64,000 nt of DNA from Clostridia bacterium (GTDB lineage Bacteria > Bacillota > Clostridia > UMGS1840 > HGM11507): positions 1 through 64,000 of the forward strand of contig JAFQLQ010000045.1 of assembly GCA_017414505.1 (NCBI GenBank), read 5' to 3'. Below are positions 1-8,684 of this stretch, piece by piece (position 1 is the first letter of the stretch; every line of letters starts with the position of its first letter). Below the pieces are notes generated by a model. The model made no database searches, was not told where the DNA came from, and saw nothing but the letters and a program-made list of their open reading frames with translations. Both the position numbers and the translations under genes were made by a program.

Positions 1-250
1 TTAAGACAATATGCCTTGAATTGGCATATTGATAGGCAAAATGCAAGTGTTGCGATGTAAGCAACATGGACGAAAGCAACGTAAGTTGCGATACATTAAT
101 CAGCTCCGCGAATGCGGTGGTGAGGTGTAGCTTTGAAAAAAGCGTAATATTTTCCACCTCATCTGAGTGCTTACGCACCCACCTTCCCCTCAAGGGGAAG
201 GCTTTCACTAAAGATACCACACTTATTCACTATTACTTATTACCTCGGTC

Positions 251-299
251 AATCCCTCAGTCTCTTCGAGACAGCTCCCTTTACACAAAGGAGCCTTAG
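251..299. repeat. Double-hairpin repeat unit, copy A
   Basis: The unit has a CCCTC lead, a small hairpin GTCTC-TTC-GAGAC (260-272), the linker AG, and a second hairpin in which CTCCCTTT pairs with AAAGGAG with one bulged base. Copies B and C share this architecture with different stem sequences. That covariation suggests the folded shape was conserved rather than the sequence. Confidence 0.55.
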
Positions 300-387
300 A
301 TCCCTCGACCTTGCTCGGGATGACGAGGGGGGAGGGATCGGGATGACAGAGAGAGGTACAACGTGCACCCATCCGTCATTCTGAGCT

Positions 388-415
388 TGTCGAAGAATCT
401 GATTTCGATAAGTTT
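388..415. repeat. Dispersed repeat, copy 1
   Basis: The 23 bases from 388 recur identically at 61437, and GTTT follows one variable base later in both. The piece contains GTCGAAGAATCT, and in this copy a GTCATTCTGAG-type sequence precedes it. Interspersed repeats of this style are common in bacterial intergenic DNA. Confidence 0.6.
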
Positions 416-460
416 ATCAACACGCTGGCAGATGCCGAAAAAGGAAGGTATATTTCGTCA

Positions 461-515
461 ACCCTCTCAGTCAGCTAACGCTGCCAGCTCTCCCGGAGGG
501 CGAGCCAAACGCAGA
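461..515. repeat. Double-hairpin repeat unit, copy B
   Basis: The unit has a CCCTC lead, the hairpin GTCAGC-TAAC-GCTGCC near 470-485 (one mismatch), then AGCTCTCCCGGAGGGCGAG, in which CTCCC faces GGAGG. It resembles copies A and C. Confidence 0.5.
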
Positions 516-570
516 CAGTACTAAGGTACGGCAAGGCTCATTTTGGCGGAAAGCAGTGGCCGTGAGTCTT

Positions 571-620
571 TCACCCTCTCCGTCACTTTGTGACACCTCT
601 CCCGGAGTGAGAGGCTTTTC
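571..620. repeat. Double-hairpin repeat unit, copy C
   Basis: The unit has a CCCTC lead, the hairpin GTCAC-TTT-GTGAC (582-594), then CCTCTC (596-601) facing GAGAGG (609-614). It has the same architecture as copies A and B. Confidence 0.55.
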
Positions 621-682
621 ACCGGCACTTTTTCATTGATAAATAATTTTTCTGCGGTAGACCGACTTTTTCGACAGTCTGG

Positions 683-709
683 AACCCCAAACCAAAAAGG
701 TTTGGGGTT
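683..709. other. Intergenic hairpin downstream of the araD operon
   Basis: A perfect 11-bp stem (AACCCCAAACC/GGTTTGGGGTT) encloses a five-A loop. There is no strong T tract on the minus-strand side, so it may stop or stabilise the minus-strand transcript ending near 760, or it may be another repeat element. Confidence 0.45.
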
Positions 710-759
710 TACTGTATAATATCAAATTTGGGAAAATAGTATGCTTTTTTTCTGTTTGT

Positions 760-2004
760 TTATATATTATTTAAAGCTCTTCTAAGTCGCATGAAGGTTA
801 GTCTGTTGCGCACAAACGGAGAATATTCAAGGATAATATCAAGTTTTTCATTGGGAACTTCAATGTCGCTAAGTTCAGATTTTACCCCGAGTGTTTCATA
901 TTTTTCAATTAATTCTTCGTATGTGGGAACAGTATCTATGATGTCACGGATTTTATCTGATTTTTCTTCTATAAGCCGTGCAGTTATGCCCGATGCACAG
1001 TCATCCGAATTTTCTGCAATAATAGCACTGCTTAATCTTTCTCCAAACATATTTTTTATATAGTCAGGACTTGCCTTGCAGTAATTTTGCCATTTTAAAT
1101 TGCTGTTTTTAAGCCGATGATATTCCCTGCAGGCAATTAATGTGCCAACCCCGACTTTTTCTCCGTGTAACGCATCGGATTTTACACCCAAACCTTCGGG
1201 TTGCATTTCTATTAAGTGGGAAATGTGATGTTCTGCACCGGAAGCACAGCGGGAGTTGCCTAACAATTGCATTGCAATGCCTGACATTAAAAGTCCATAA
1301 GTAAGCTTTTCATAAGCAGTTATATCACCGTTTTTTATTGCTTGTGCACTTTCTGTAACGGCTTTTGTTGCCTCCATAGTCATGTTGTGGATGTTATTGC
1401 AAAAATATTCATTTGTCAATGTGTGTGCTATTTTCCAGTCTGCTAATGCTATGAATTTTCCAATCATATCTCCAAAACCGGAATTTGTAAGAAACATCGG
1501 CGCTTGTGATATAATATCAAGGTCTGCTATAACAATTTTGGGTGCAACTGCTTCAAATGTCTTTTTAAACCCGTCCCATGTCATTGCGGCAACGGAGGAA
1601 CAAAATCCATCAACACTGGCTGCAGTTGGACACGATACAAAGGGGATACCTTTTTCATAAGCACAGTAACGTGTTATATCATGGATTGTACCGGAACCAA
1701 CAGCAATCATATAGTCGCAGTTTGCCGGAATTAGTTCCATAGCTAAGGCTACTCCGTGATTGTCTGCGTGAAGATTTTCAGGTGACAGGATAATTTCCTT
1801 GTCCGCTTTCGGATGAAGCATGTGTGTGGCGTTGTATGTATTTTCATCATATATTGCTGCAGAATTTCCTTTCAGTCCGCTTTTTTCTATATATTCATCA
1901 GCTTTTGACAGACATCCGGATTCAATTATACAAAAATCTGTTGTCATTTTATGCTCATGACCGCAAGAACATTTAACGTTATATTTTTGACTGTCTATTA
2001 TCAT
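760..2004 (-). CDS. egsA: sn-glycerol-1-phosphate dehydrogenase-like protein (AraM/EgsA family)
   Basis: This 414-residue protein belongs to the iron-containing alcohol dehydrogenase-like superfamily, AraM/EgsA branch, whose characterised members reduce dihydroxyacetone phosphate to sn-glycerol-1-phosphate with NAD(P)H. The nucleotide-binding motif GSGTIHD is at about 103-109. Likely metal ligands are Asp179 (in GFGDMIG), His259 or His260 (in GAEHHISH) and His280 (in DALHGE). A cysteine-rich N-terminus (CSCGHEH, 12-18) is a small extra. Its ATG overlaps the araD stop by four bases, so translation is probably coupled. Bacillus subtilis araM also sits with araD. The substrate is unproven; some relatives act on other polyol phosphates. 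Confidence 0.8.
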   Translation of the reverse strand: MIIDSQKYNVKCSCGHEHKMTTDFCIIESGCLSKADEYIEKSGLKGNSAAIYDENTYNATHMLHPKADKEIILSPENLHADNHGVALAMELIPANCDYMIAVGSGTIHDITRYCAYEKGIPFVSCPTAASVDGFCSSVAAMTWDGFKKTFEAVAPKIVIADLDIISQAPMFLTNSGFGDMIGKFIALADWKIAHTLTNEYFCNNIHNMTMEATKAVTESAQAIKNGDITAYEKLTYGLLMSGIAMQLLGNSRCASGAEHHISHLIEMQPEGLGVKSDALHGEKVGVGTLIACREYHRLKNSNLKWQNYCKASPDYIKNMFGERLSSAIIAENSDDCASGITARLIEEKSDKIRDIIDTVPTYEELIEKYETLGVKSELSDIEVPNEKLDIILEYSPFVRNRLTFMRLRRALNNI

Positions 2005-2699
2005 TGTTTTTCCTCCTTTTGTCCGTAATAGGCGTTTTCACCGTGTTTTCGAAGATAGTGCTTATCAAGAAGCTCTTTCTGAAGCTTTATATCGGGCTTT
2101 AGAACAATGGTGTGCCATGCCATCATTGCCACCTCTTCCAGAATAACAGCATTTTTTACCGAATCTTTTGCATCCTTTCCCCATGTAAAAGGTCCGTGAG
2201 AATGCACAAGTGCCCCCGGGATACAGTTAATATTTTTTCCGTTGAAAAGTTCTGCAATAACCTTGCCGGTTTCCAGCTCGTATTCTCCCGATATTTCTGC
2301 AGAAGTCATCTTTCGTGTGCAGGGGATATCACCGTAAAATGAATCTGCATGAGTTGTACCAAGTGCCGGAATATCCAATCCACATTGCGAAAAAATTGTT
2401 GCCCATCTTGAGTGTGTATGTGTAATTCCACCGATTTCGGGGAACTGTCTGTATAACTCCAAATGAGTAGGTGTGTCTGAAGAAGGCTGCCATTTACCTT
2501 CAACCACGTTTCCTGCGAGGTCAACCACCACCATATCTTCAGCTTTCATATTTTCATAATTTGAACCTGACGGTTTTATTACAACATAGCCGGTTTCTTT
2601 GTCAATTTCCGAAACATTTCCCCATGTCAGCGTGACAAGATTTTCTGTTTTTAAAGTAAGATTGGCGTTAAGCACCCTTTCTTTTATGTTTTCCAGCAT
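2001..2699 (-). CDS. araD: L-ribulose-5-phosphate 4-epimerase
   Basis: This 232-residue class II aldolase/AraD-family protein is of full family length. It should interconvert L-ribulose-5-phosphate and D-xylulose-5-phosphate, using a bound metal in the cytoplasm. Visible signatures are TWGNVSE near the N-terminus, the metal-binding HTHS motif near residues 95-98, the [13 protein letters not shown] segment, and HSHGPFTWG carrying the third ligand. It is first in a two-gene minus-strand operon with the AraM-like gene and diverges from a DeoR-type regulator, its likely controller. araA and araB are absent from the window, so the upstream substrate route is unknown. Related epimerases or aldolases remain possible, but the motifs fit AraD well. 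Confidence 0.88.
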   Translation of the reverse strand: MLENIKERVLNANLTLKTENLVTLTWGNVSEIDKETGYVVIKPSGSNYENMKAEDMVVVDLAGNVVEGKWQPSSDTPTHLELYRQFPEIGGITHTHSRWATIFSQCGLDIPALGTTHADSFYGDIPCTRKMTSAEISGEYELETGKVIAELFNGKNINCIPGALVHSHGPFTWGKDAKDSVKNAVILEEVAMMAWHTIVLKPDIKLQKELLDKHYLRKHGENAYYGQKEEKQ

Positions 2700-2831
2700 T
2701 AAATCACCTCATATTGACTAATTATCTTTTTATGATATAATTATATAAAATGATTGTTTGTTTTCAATATTTGGCGGAAAAATAGATAAATAATCATAAA
2801 AAAACTAAAAATGGGCAAATAAGGTGATAAA

Positions 2832-3563
2832 ATGAGCATATCGAAAAGACAAGAACAAATTATGGAATTGTTGAATAAAAACGGATTTATAACAGTAGAG
2901 AAACTTTCTGAATTGACATATACTTCCGCCTCAAGTATTCGCCGTGATTTGACAAAACTGCAAAATATGTATTTTATTAAACGCACACATGGAGGAGCTA
3001 ATATATTAAATGCTAATCAGGTGGCTCCGCTTGACAACCGGTTGATGCAGAATACCGTTGCAAAAAGAAAAATTGCCAAAAAAGCAGAATCACTCATTTG
3101 TGACGGGCAGATTATAATGTTAGACGGGTCAAGCACTGCCGGATTTTTAATTCCGTACATTGCGAAACATAAAGATATAACTCTTTTTACCAATAATATG
3201 ATTACTGCAATCAACGCAATAAACTATGGCGTTAAAACACATTGTATCGGTGGAACCAGCGTTAATAACTCTGCTGTATTATCAGGACCTCAAAGCTACA
3301 AAATGATTTCTGAAATTCATCCTGATATTTTGTTTTTTTCATCCTATGCGCTGGATAAAAACGGAATTATTTCTGATCCTACAGAAGAAGAAAACTACCT
3401 TCGCATGCTTATGCTGGAAAACGCCGGACAAAGTGTTTTTTTGTGTGACTGTGATAAGTTCAACAGAAAATCACTGTATACGCTTGCATCAATAAATGAC
3501 GTTGATATTGCCGTATTTGATATAGTTTGGAAAGAATTAAATGCAAAATGCAAGATACTTTGA
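2832..3563 (+). CDS. DeoR/GlpR-family transcriptional regulator
   Basis: This 243-residue regulator has the usual DeoR layout. Residues 1-60 form a winged helix-turn-helix (starting SKRQEQIMELL, recognition helix around SASSIRRDL), followed by the sugar-phosphate-sensing DeoRC domain (LDGSSTAGFL and FTNNMITA motifs). The start is the ATG at 2832 with AAGGTG just upstream. It diverges from araD-egsA across about 130 bp and probably represses that operon until a phosphorylated sugar binds. The ligand is inferred, not visible. The C-terminal half is slightly diverged from typical members, but no domain is missing. Confidence 0.85.
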   Translation: MSISKRQEQIMELLNKNGFITVEKLSELTYTSASSIRRDLTKLQNMYFIKRTHGGANILNANQVAPLDNRLMQNTVAKRKIAKKAESLICDGQIIMLDGSSTAGFLIPYIAKHKDITLFTNNMITAINAINYGVKTHCIGGTSVNNSAVLSGPQSYKMISEIHPDILFFSSYALDKNGIISDPTEEENYLRMLMLENAGQSVFLCDCDKFNRKSLYTLASINDVDIAVFDIVWKELNAKCKIL

Positions 3564-3592
3564 GAAAAAAACCGCAAATATTTTGAAGCAAC

Positions 3593-3640
3593 AGAAAACG
3601 AACAAGAGCCTGAATGAAGCCCTTGTCCGTTTTCTTTAAT
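3593..3640 (+). terminator. Probable terminator after the DeoR gene
   Basis: Arms 3594-3609 and 3619-3634 are near-complementary (AAAACG...CGTTTT outer stem), with two imperfect pairs, followed by TTCTTTAAT. On the minus strand the imperfect pairs become G-U. Confidence 0.45.
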
Positions 3641-3753
3641 ATAATACAATCTGTAATATTTTCATAAAAATAACCAAAAATATACATAAAAAATAATTTT
3701 AATGAGTTGTTTTAACAGTTTTTAAAATAAATAAAAAAAATTTGAAAAAAGGG

Positions 3754-3782
3754 TAGAAATTTTGAAAAACATATGTTATAAT
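3754..3782 (+). promoter_or_regulatory. Promoter for tig
   Basis: An extended -10 element, TG-T-TATAAT (TATAAT at 3777-3782), has a weak TAGAAA -35 at 3754-3759 with 17-bp spacing, 44 bases before the tig start. Confidence 0.6.
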
Positions 3783-3825
3783 ATGCTAATGTAGATACAA
3801 ATGCAATTTTTAGGAGGAGAGTATA

Positions 3826-5307
3826 ATGAGTTATACTGTAAAAGAAAGCAACAAGAAAGAGGTAGTTTTTGAAATTACCGTTTCTGCTGAAGAATTTGAA
3901 AAAGGTCTTCAGAAATCGTTCGTTAAAAACTGCAAGAAATTTGCCATCCCCGGTTTCAGAAAAGGTAAGGCTCCGAGAAAAATGGTTGAACAGTATTACG
4001 GTGAGGGCGTTCTTTTCGAAGATGCAGTTAACGAATTAATTCCCGTTCACTATGATGAAACTGTTAAAAACGCTGATTTTGATATAATTTCACAGCCCGA
4101 AATCGAGCTTGTTTCTATTTCTAAAGAAGAGGGATTTGTTTTCACTGCTAAAGCTTACTTAAAACCTGAAGTTGAAATTAAAAACTACAAAGGTATAAAA
4201 GCTGAGAAAAATGTGTATACTGTAAGTGAAGACGATGTTAACAGAGAAATCGACACTATGAAAGAAAGATGCGCAAGACAGGTTGAAGTTACTGACAGAG
4301 CTGTTAAAGAAGGCGATATCACAAACATCAACTTTGAAGGCTTCTGCGATGGTGTTGCTTTTGAAGGCGGAAAAGGCGAAAACTTTGATTTAACTATCGG
4401 TTCAGGTCAGTTTATTCCCGGTTTTGAAGAACAGCTAATAGGCAAAGGCCAGGGCGATGATGTTGAAGTTAACGTAACATTCCCCGAAGAATATCATGCA
4501 GAAGAGCTTAAAGGCAAGGCTGCAATGTTCAAAGTAAAAATTAACTCTGTTACAGAAAAACAGTATCCTGAGCTTGATGATGAATTCGCAAAAGACGTAA
4601 GTGCTTTCGATACATTCAAAGAACTTAAGGAAGATGTTGAAAAGAAGCTTGCTGAACAGGCTGAAAAGAGAACTAAAGAAGAGTTTGAAAACAATGTTCT
4701 TGAAGAACTTTCAAATATTGTTGAGGTTGAAGTACCCGATTGCATGATTGAAGAAAGAATCGACGGTCTTGCAAATGATTTTGCTTACAGACTACAGGCA
4801 CAGGGTATGTCCAAAGAAATGTACTTCCAGTACACAGGCTTAACAGAAGAAGCTTTCAGAGGTCAGTTTAAGGAAAGAGCAGAAAAACAGGTTAAAATTT
4901 CTCTTGCTCTTGCAAAAATTGCTGAACTTGAAAAAATCGAAGTTACAGCTGAAGATGTTGAAGCTGAATTCAAAAATATGGCTGATGCTTACAATATGGA
5001 AATCGATAAGGTTAAACAGTTTGTAAGAGAAGAAGATTTAAAAGAACAGCTTGTTATGAATAAAACTGTTGAATTTGTAACAGAAAATGCAGTTGAAGGC
5101 AAACCTGCAAAGAAAACTGCTGCAAAGAAAACAACTACAAAGAAAGCTGCTGCAGATAAGGAAGAAAAACCTGCTGCTAAAAAAACAACAGCTAAGAAAA
5201 CAACTACAACAAAGAAAACCGCAGCTAAAGCTGAAGACGGTGAAACTAAAGCAAAAAAAGCTCCTGCTAAAAGAACAACCAAGAAAAAAGCAGAGAGTGA
5301 AGAATAA
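3826..5307 (+). CDS. tig: Trigger factor with a lysine/alanine-rich C-terminal tail
   Basis: This is the ribosome-associated chaperone and peptidyl-prolyl isomerase. The N-terminal ribosome-binding domain carries the GFRKGKAP signature (residues 44-51). An FKBP-type domain follows at about 150-240, then the helical C-terminal domain to about 425. The protein is 493 residues, some 60 longer than a typical trigger factor. The excess is a low-complexity tail of KKTTAKK and AAKK blocks resembling eukaryotic histone H1 or bacterial H1-like proteins. The tail is in frame, and the gene starts with AGGAGG-type spacing. It leads tig-clpP-clpX, a conserved order. Core function is certain; the tail's role is unknown. 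Confidence 0.96.
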   Translation: MSYTVKESNKKEVVFEITVSAEEFEKGLQKSFVKNCKKFAIPGFRKGKAPRKMVEQYYGEGVLFEDAVNELIPVHYDETVKNADFDIISQPEIELVSISKEEGFVFTAKAYLKPEVEIKNYKGIKAEKNVYTVSEDDVNREIDTMKERCARQVEVTDRAVKEGDITNINFEGFCDGVAFEGGKGENFDLTIGSGQFIPGFEEQLIGKGQGDDVEVNVTFPEEYHAEELKGKAAMFKVKINSVTEKQYPELDDEFAKDVSAFDTFKELKEDVEKKLAEQAEKRTKEEFENNVLEELSNIVEVEVPDCMIEERIDGLANDFAYRLQAQGMSKEMYFQYTGLTEEAFRGQFKERAEKQVKISLALAKIAELEKIEVTAEDVEAEFKNMADAYNMEIDKVKQFVREEDLKEQLVMNKTVEFVTENAVEGKPAKKTAAKKTTTKKAAADKEEKPAAKKTTAKKTTTTKKTAAKAEDGETKAKKAPAKRTTKKKAESEE

Positions 5308-5326
5308 TTAAAAAGGGTGATAATTT

Positions 5327-5908
5327 ATGCCGTTAGTACCTTACGTTATAGAACAGACCAGTAAAGGTGAACGTTCTTATGACATTTATTCAAGACTTTT
5401 AAAGGACAGAATTATTTTTCTTTCAGAAGAAGTTAACGATGCTACTGCAAGTTTAATTGTAGCTCAGCTTCTGTTCCTGGAAGGTGAAGATCCTGATAAG
5501 GATATTAATTTTTACATCAACAGTCCCGGCGGTTCAATTACAGCCGGCATGGCAATTTATGACACTATGCAATACATAAAGCCGGATGTTTCGACTATAT
5601 GTGTTGGTATGGCGGCAAGTATGGGAGCATTTCTGCTTTCCAGCGGTGCAAAAGGTAAACGTTTTGCGTTGCCTAACAGTGAAATTATGATTCATCAGCC
5701 TCTTGGCGGAACTCAGGGACAGGCAACTGATATTGAGATTCACGCTAAAAGAATTATCCGCATGAAAGACCACTTAAACGAAATCTTAAGTGAAAACACC
5801 GGCAAGCCTCTTGATATAATCAAGCAGGATACCGAAAGAGATAATTTCATGTCGGCTAAAGAAGCTATGGATTACGGTTTGATTGATAAGGTTATAACCC
5901 GTAAATAA
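5327..5908 (+). CDS. clpP: ATP-dependent Clp protease proteolytic subunit
   Basis: This 193-residue serine peptidase forms the double-heptamer chamber that degrades substrates fed by ClpX or ClpC. The catalytic triad is intact: Ser98 in GMAASMG, His123 in MIHQPLGG and Asp172 in TERDNF. Length and the [11 protein letters not shown] segment are canonical. It starts 19 bases after tig with a good AAGGGTGAT ribosome binding site, so both are probably on one transcript. A hairpin separates it from clpX, which may adjust the ratio of protease to unfoldase. There is no sign of an N-terminal extension beyond the usual short propeptide. Confidence 0.98.
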   Translation: MPLVPYVIEQTSKGERSYDIYSRLLKDRIIFLSEEVNDATASLIVAQLLFLEGEDPDKDINFYINSPGGSITAGMAIYDTMQYIKPDVSTICVGMAASMGAFLLSSGAKGKRFALPNSEIMIHQPLGGTQGQATDIEIHAKRIIRMKDHLNEILSENTGKPLDIIKQDTERDNFMSAKEAMDYGLIDKVITRK

Positions 5909-5917
5909 AGATTTAAA

Positions 5918-5946
5918 ATACAGGCGTTCGTTTCGGGCGCCTGTAT
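5918..5946 (+). terminator. Intercistronic hairpin between clpP and clpX
   Basis: A perfect 9-bp stem (ATACAGGCG/CGCCTGTAT) has an 11-base loop. The following sequence, AATTCTAAAT, is poor in consecutive Ts, so partial termination or mRNA stabilisation is more likely than full termination. Confidence 0.45.
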
Positions 5947-5974
5947 AATTCTAAATATTAAAAGGAATGTAAAT

Positions 5975-7237
5975 ATGAGCAAAGAAAATTTAAATAACGG
6001 AATATGTTCATTCTGCGGAAAAAGCGCTGATATGGTTGAGAAGCTTATTTCCGGTCCCGGCGCAAATATCTGTAATGAATGTATCCGCCTTTGTAACGAA
6101 ATTATTTATGATAACGAAGAATTTCATTATTCCGAGGGCGATGTTGATTTGGGCGAGCTTTTAAAGCCCAGAGAAATAAAGGATATTTTAGACCAGTATG
6201 TTGTTGGTCAGGATGCTGCAAAAAAAGCTCTTGCAGTTGCTGTTTACAATCACTATAAAAGACTTATCAATATTTCGGAAACAGACAGCGATGTAGAGCT
6301 TCAGAAAAGCAACATTCTTCTTCTCGGTCCTACCGGTTCGGGAAAAACTCTTCTTGCACAGACTCTGGCGAAAATTCTTAATGTACCTTTTGCCATTGCC
6401 GATGCTACAACACTTACCGAAGCAGGTTATGTGGGCGAAGATGTTGAAAATATTCTTTTAAGACTTATTCAGGCTGCTGATAACGACATTGAGCTGGCTG
6501 AAAAAGGAATAATTTATATAGATGAAATAGATAAAATTGCAAGAAAATCCGAGAACCCTTCAATCACCAGGGATGTAAGCGGTGAAGGTGTTCAGCAGGC
6601 ACTTCTTAAAATTCTTGAGGGAACTGTTGCTTCTGTTCCTCCTCAGGGCGGAAGAAAACATCCTCATCAGGAATTTTTGCAGATTGATACATCAAATATT
6701 CTGTTTATATGCGGTGGCGCATTTGACGGAATTGAGAAAATTATTGAACAGAGAACAGGAAATAAAACTATGGGCTTCAATTCCGAAATTATTTCCAAAA
6801 ACGATAAAAAAATGGGCGAAATTCTTAAAAACATTCAGCCTCAGGATTTGCTGAAGTTCGGTCTTATACCCGAGCTTGCAGGAAGGATTCCTGTTATAGT
6901 TACTCTGGACAATTTGGATGAAGATGCACTTGTTTCTGTTCTGTGCGAACCGAAAAATGCACTTACAAAACAGTATAAGCATCTGTTTAATTACGATAAC
7001 GTAGAGCTTGAGTTTGAACCCGATGCTTTAAGAGCTGTTGCAAAAGAAGCTCTTAAGAGAAAAACCGGGGCTCGAGGCTTAAGAGCGATTATGGAAGATA
7101 TTCTTCAGGATGTTATGTTTGAAGTTCCATCTCTTAACAATATTGAAAAGGTTGTTGTGACAAAAGAGTCTGTTCTTAAAACATCTGCACCGAAAGTTAT
7201 CGAAGCTCCAAAAAAACAAATTGATATGATTTCTTAA
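5975..7237 (+). CDS. clpX: ATP-dependent Clp protease ATP-binding subunit
   Basis: This 420-residue AAA+ unfoldase is the partner of ClpP. The N-terminal zinc-binding domain has Cys11, Cys14, Cys33 and Cys36 (CSFC...CNEC). Walker A is GPTGSGKT at 118-125, and Walker B is IIYIDEIDK near 180. Downstream are the GGAFDGIE and [12 protein letters not shown] segments (sensor 1 and RKH-loop region) and the sensor-2 motif TGARGLR. All are intact, and the length matches the family. It is the third gene of the tig-clpP-clpX block and is closed by a strong terminator at 7241-7267. Nothing unusual is seen. Confidence 0.98.
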   Translation: MSKENLNNGICSFCGKSADMVEKLISGPGANICNECIRLCNEIIYDNEEFHYSEGDVDLGELLKPREIKDILDQYVVGQDAAKKALAVAVYNHYKRLINISETDSDVELQKSNILLLGPTGSGKTLLAQTLAKILNVPFAIADATTLTEAGYVGEDVENILLRLIQAADNDIELAEKGIIYIDEIDKIARKSENPSITRDVSGEGVQQALLKILEGTVASVPPQGGRKHPHQEFLQIDTSNILFICGGAFDGIEKIIEQRTGNKTMGFNSEIISKNDKKMGEILKNIQPQDLLKFGLIPELAGRIPVIVTLDNLDEDALVSVLCEPKNALTKQYKHLFNYDNVELEFEPDALRAVAKEALKRKTGARGLRAIMEDILQDVMFEVPSLNNIEKVVVTKESVLKTSAPKVIEAPKKQIDMIS

Positions 7238-7240
7238 TGA

Positions 7241-7267
7241 AAAGATGGAAAATTTTCCATCTTTTTT
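7241..7267 (+). terminator. Rho-independent terminator after clpX
   Basis: A self-complementary stem (AAAGATGGAAAA/TTTTCCATCTTT) is followed by TTT directly after the clpX stop. Confidence 0.8.
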
Positions 7268-7290
7268 CTGTTGAAAAAATCTCAAATATC

Positions 7291-7319
7291 TTGAAAAGTT
7301 TACCTTTTTATGGTATTAT
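7291..7319 (+). promoter_or_regulatory. Promoter for the first GH88 gene
   Basis: TTGAAA (7291-7296) and TATTAT (7314-7319) are separated by 17 bp and lie just after the clpX terminator. The GH88 gene therefore appears to be transcribed on its own. Confidence 0.6.
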
Positions 7320-7353
7320 TGTTATAACAAATTATATAAGGAGAGTAAGAGAA

Positions 7354-8511
7354 ATGGATTACATTAAAATTCTTGACAAAGTAAAAGCAAAATATGACAT
7401 TCTGATTGATAAAATTGGGGCAGACTGTCATTTTACAGGTAATTTCCTTGAAAATGGAGAACCGGAAATTATCAATGGGGATATTGACTACATAGAATGG
7501 GTTGCATCCTTCTACACCGGAACGGCTTTGCTTCTTTATTCGCATTACAAGGACGAAAAATACCTTGAATACGTAAAGAAAATGATGCCTCTTTTTGAAA
7601 AATATATGGAAATTTCCGAGGCAGTAATGCATCACGATGGAGGATTTTTATATATTCTGTATTCAGTTGCACTTTACAAGCTTACCGGGGAAAAGCAGTA
7701 TCGTGAAATGTCAATAAAAGCGGCTTACGGACTGGCGGCAAGATATATGGTTAACGCTCATTCTATTGGCGGATTCGGTAGTCCTCATTCCGAAAAGCCT
7801 ATTATGATAGTAGATGATATGATGAATATTCAGCTTCTTCTCTGGGCTTATCACGAAACAAAAAACAAATATTTCAAAAACATTTACGAGGAACATATTG
7901 GCACCGTTATAAAGAATTTTGTAAGAGATGATTACAGCGTTCGCCATGCGTGCTATGTAAGTAAGGAAACAGGGGAGCTTGTTGGCGAGAGAAACTGGTG
8001 CGGATATTCAATAGGAAGCTGGTGGTCAAGAGGAAATGCGTGGCTGATTTTTGGTTTATCCAATGCAGTTTCGGATATTTTGGATGACTACAAAAAAGAC
8101 GAGTATCTTCTTACTTTATTTGAAAACTGCAAGGCTTTTATTGGTCAGCTTGATGAAACTATGATTCCAAGATGGGATTTCAGAGCTCCGGAAGGGGATA
8201 AAAGGGTTGATACTTCGGCGGCTGCTATTGTGGCTTCTGCTTTTTACAAGTTAAACCAAGTAAGCAAGTCTAATATCGCTGTATTGAAAAGCTTTGGTAT
8301 GGACGGTGTTCTTGACGGTAAATTAGAAGAATACGCAGATACTATGATTAAGAATATCGTAGAAAAATACTGGGAAAATGAATCTGAATATTTTGTTATA
8401 AATAATGCATTTAGCAATGATTACGGCTTCAGCCTGTGGGGGGATTACTTCTTTGTTGAAGCACTTATAAGAAAAATTCACGGCGAAGATGCTGTGGATT
8501 TCTGGAGCTGA
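7354..8511 (+). CDS. Glycoside hydrolase family 88/105-type unsaturated uronyl hydrolase
   Basis: This 385-residue protein has the (alpha/alpha)6-barrel signatures of GH88/GH105. These include WWSRGNAWLIFG near the middle and WDFRAPEGDKRVDTSAAAI further on, the region that carries an active-site Asp. The family removes the 4,5-unsaturated uronyl residue left by polysaccharide lyases. There is no signal peptide, so it should act in the cytoplasm on imported oligomers. The start is the ATG at 7354 with AAGGAGAG upstream; an upstream in-frame ATG at 7237 lies across the clpX terminator and was rejected. A paralogue sits at 30475. Unsaturated glucuronyl and rhamnogalacturonyl substrates cannot be told apart here. 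Confidence 0.82.
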   Translation: MDYIKILDKVKAKYDILIDKIGADCHFTGNFLENGEPEIINGDIDYIEWVASFYTGTALLLYSHYKDEKYLEYVKKMMPLFEKYMEISEAVMHHDGGFLYILYSVALYKLTGEKQYREMSIKAAYGLAARYMVNAHSIGGFGSPHSEKPIMIVDDMMNIQLLLWAYHETKNKYFKNIYEEHIGTVIKNFVRDDYSVRHACYVSKETGELVGERNWCGYSIGSWWSRGNAWLIFGLSNAVSDILDDYKKDEYLLTLFENCKAFIGQLDETMIPRWDFRAPEGDKRVDTSAAAIVASAFYKLNQVSKSNIAVLKSFGMDGVLDGKLEEYADTMIKNIVEKYWENESEYFVINNAFSNDYGFSLWGDYFFVEALIRKIHGEDAVDFWS

Positions 8512-8526
8512 TAAAATTAAAGCTTA

Positions 8527-8565
8527 AAAATTGCCTGCCGAGAAAAAACGGCGGGCAATTTTTGT
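8527..8565 (+). terminator. Rho-independent terminator after the first GH88 gene
   Basis: A GC-rich stem (AAAATTGCCTGCCG facing CGGCGGGCAATTTT) with an A-rich loop is followed by Ts. Confidence 0.82.
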
Positions 8566-8586
8566 GTTTGTTGGAAGTAATAATTA

Positions 8587-8615
8587 TTGACAATTATACA
8601 CAATTGTGATATGCT
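8587..8615 (+). promoter_or_regulatory. Promoter for the uracil permease gene
   Basis: A consensus -35, TTGACA (8587-8592), and TATGCT (8610-8615) are separated by 17 bp. The palindrome CACAATTGTG (8600-8609) lies in the spacer and could be an operator. Confidence 0.65.
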
Positions 8616-8646
8616 GAAAACGATGGCTTACATCAGAAAAAGTGGA

Positions 8647-8667
8647 TTCCTATTATTGAAATAGGAA
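8647..8667 (+). promoter_or_regulatory. Leader hairpin near the permease start
   Basis: A perfect 8-bp stem (TTCCTATT/AATAGGAA) with a five-base loop ends just before the ribosome binding site GGGAGAAG. It does not match a recognised PyrR site or purine riboswitch. A role in translation control is inference. Confidence 0.35.
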
Positions 8668-8684
8668 GAAGGGAGAAGAAAATA

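Larger units (their letters stand above)
1..759. other. Gene-free region of degenerate stem-loop repeats
   Basis: No convincing gene lies here. The only longer open frame (66-299) has no plausible ribosome binding site and crosses repeat sequence. The stretch is a mosaic of short inverted repeats: CCTTCCCCT/AGGGGAAGG near 182-203, three related double-hairpin units (251-299, 461-515, 571-620), a CCCTCG/CGAGGG segment near 302-330, a dispersed repeat at 388-415, and a hairpin at 683-709. It looks like intergenic repeat debris downstream of the minus-strand araD operon. Confidence 0.7.

Noticed and set aside
66-299. Open frame of 77 codons in the first gene-free region
   Set aside because: It has no ribosome binding site or recognisable protein features, and it runs through inverted repeat sequence.
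2700-2831. Third copy of the uxuA-type regulatory block before araD
   Set aside because: Only a short CAATATTTG match occurs, without the spaced neighbouring segments, so it is probably chance in AT-rich DNA.
5087-5311. Lys/Gln-rich frame overlapping the trigger factor tail
   Set aside because: It is a frame-shifted reading of the repetitive AAG/GCA tail of tig, without its own start site.
7237-7353. Upstream in-frame extension of the first GH88 gene
   Set aside because: It crosses the clpX terminator and the GH88 promoter; the ATG at 7354 has a proper ribosome binding site.
8616-8684. Purine or pyrimidine riboswitch or PyrR attenuator upstream of uraA
   Set aside because: Only one short hairpin is seen; conserved riboswitch core motifs or a PyrR binding loop are not found.
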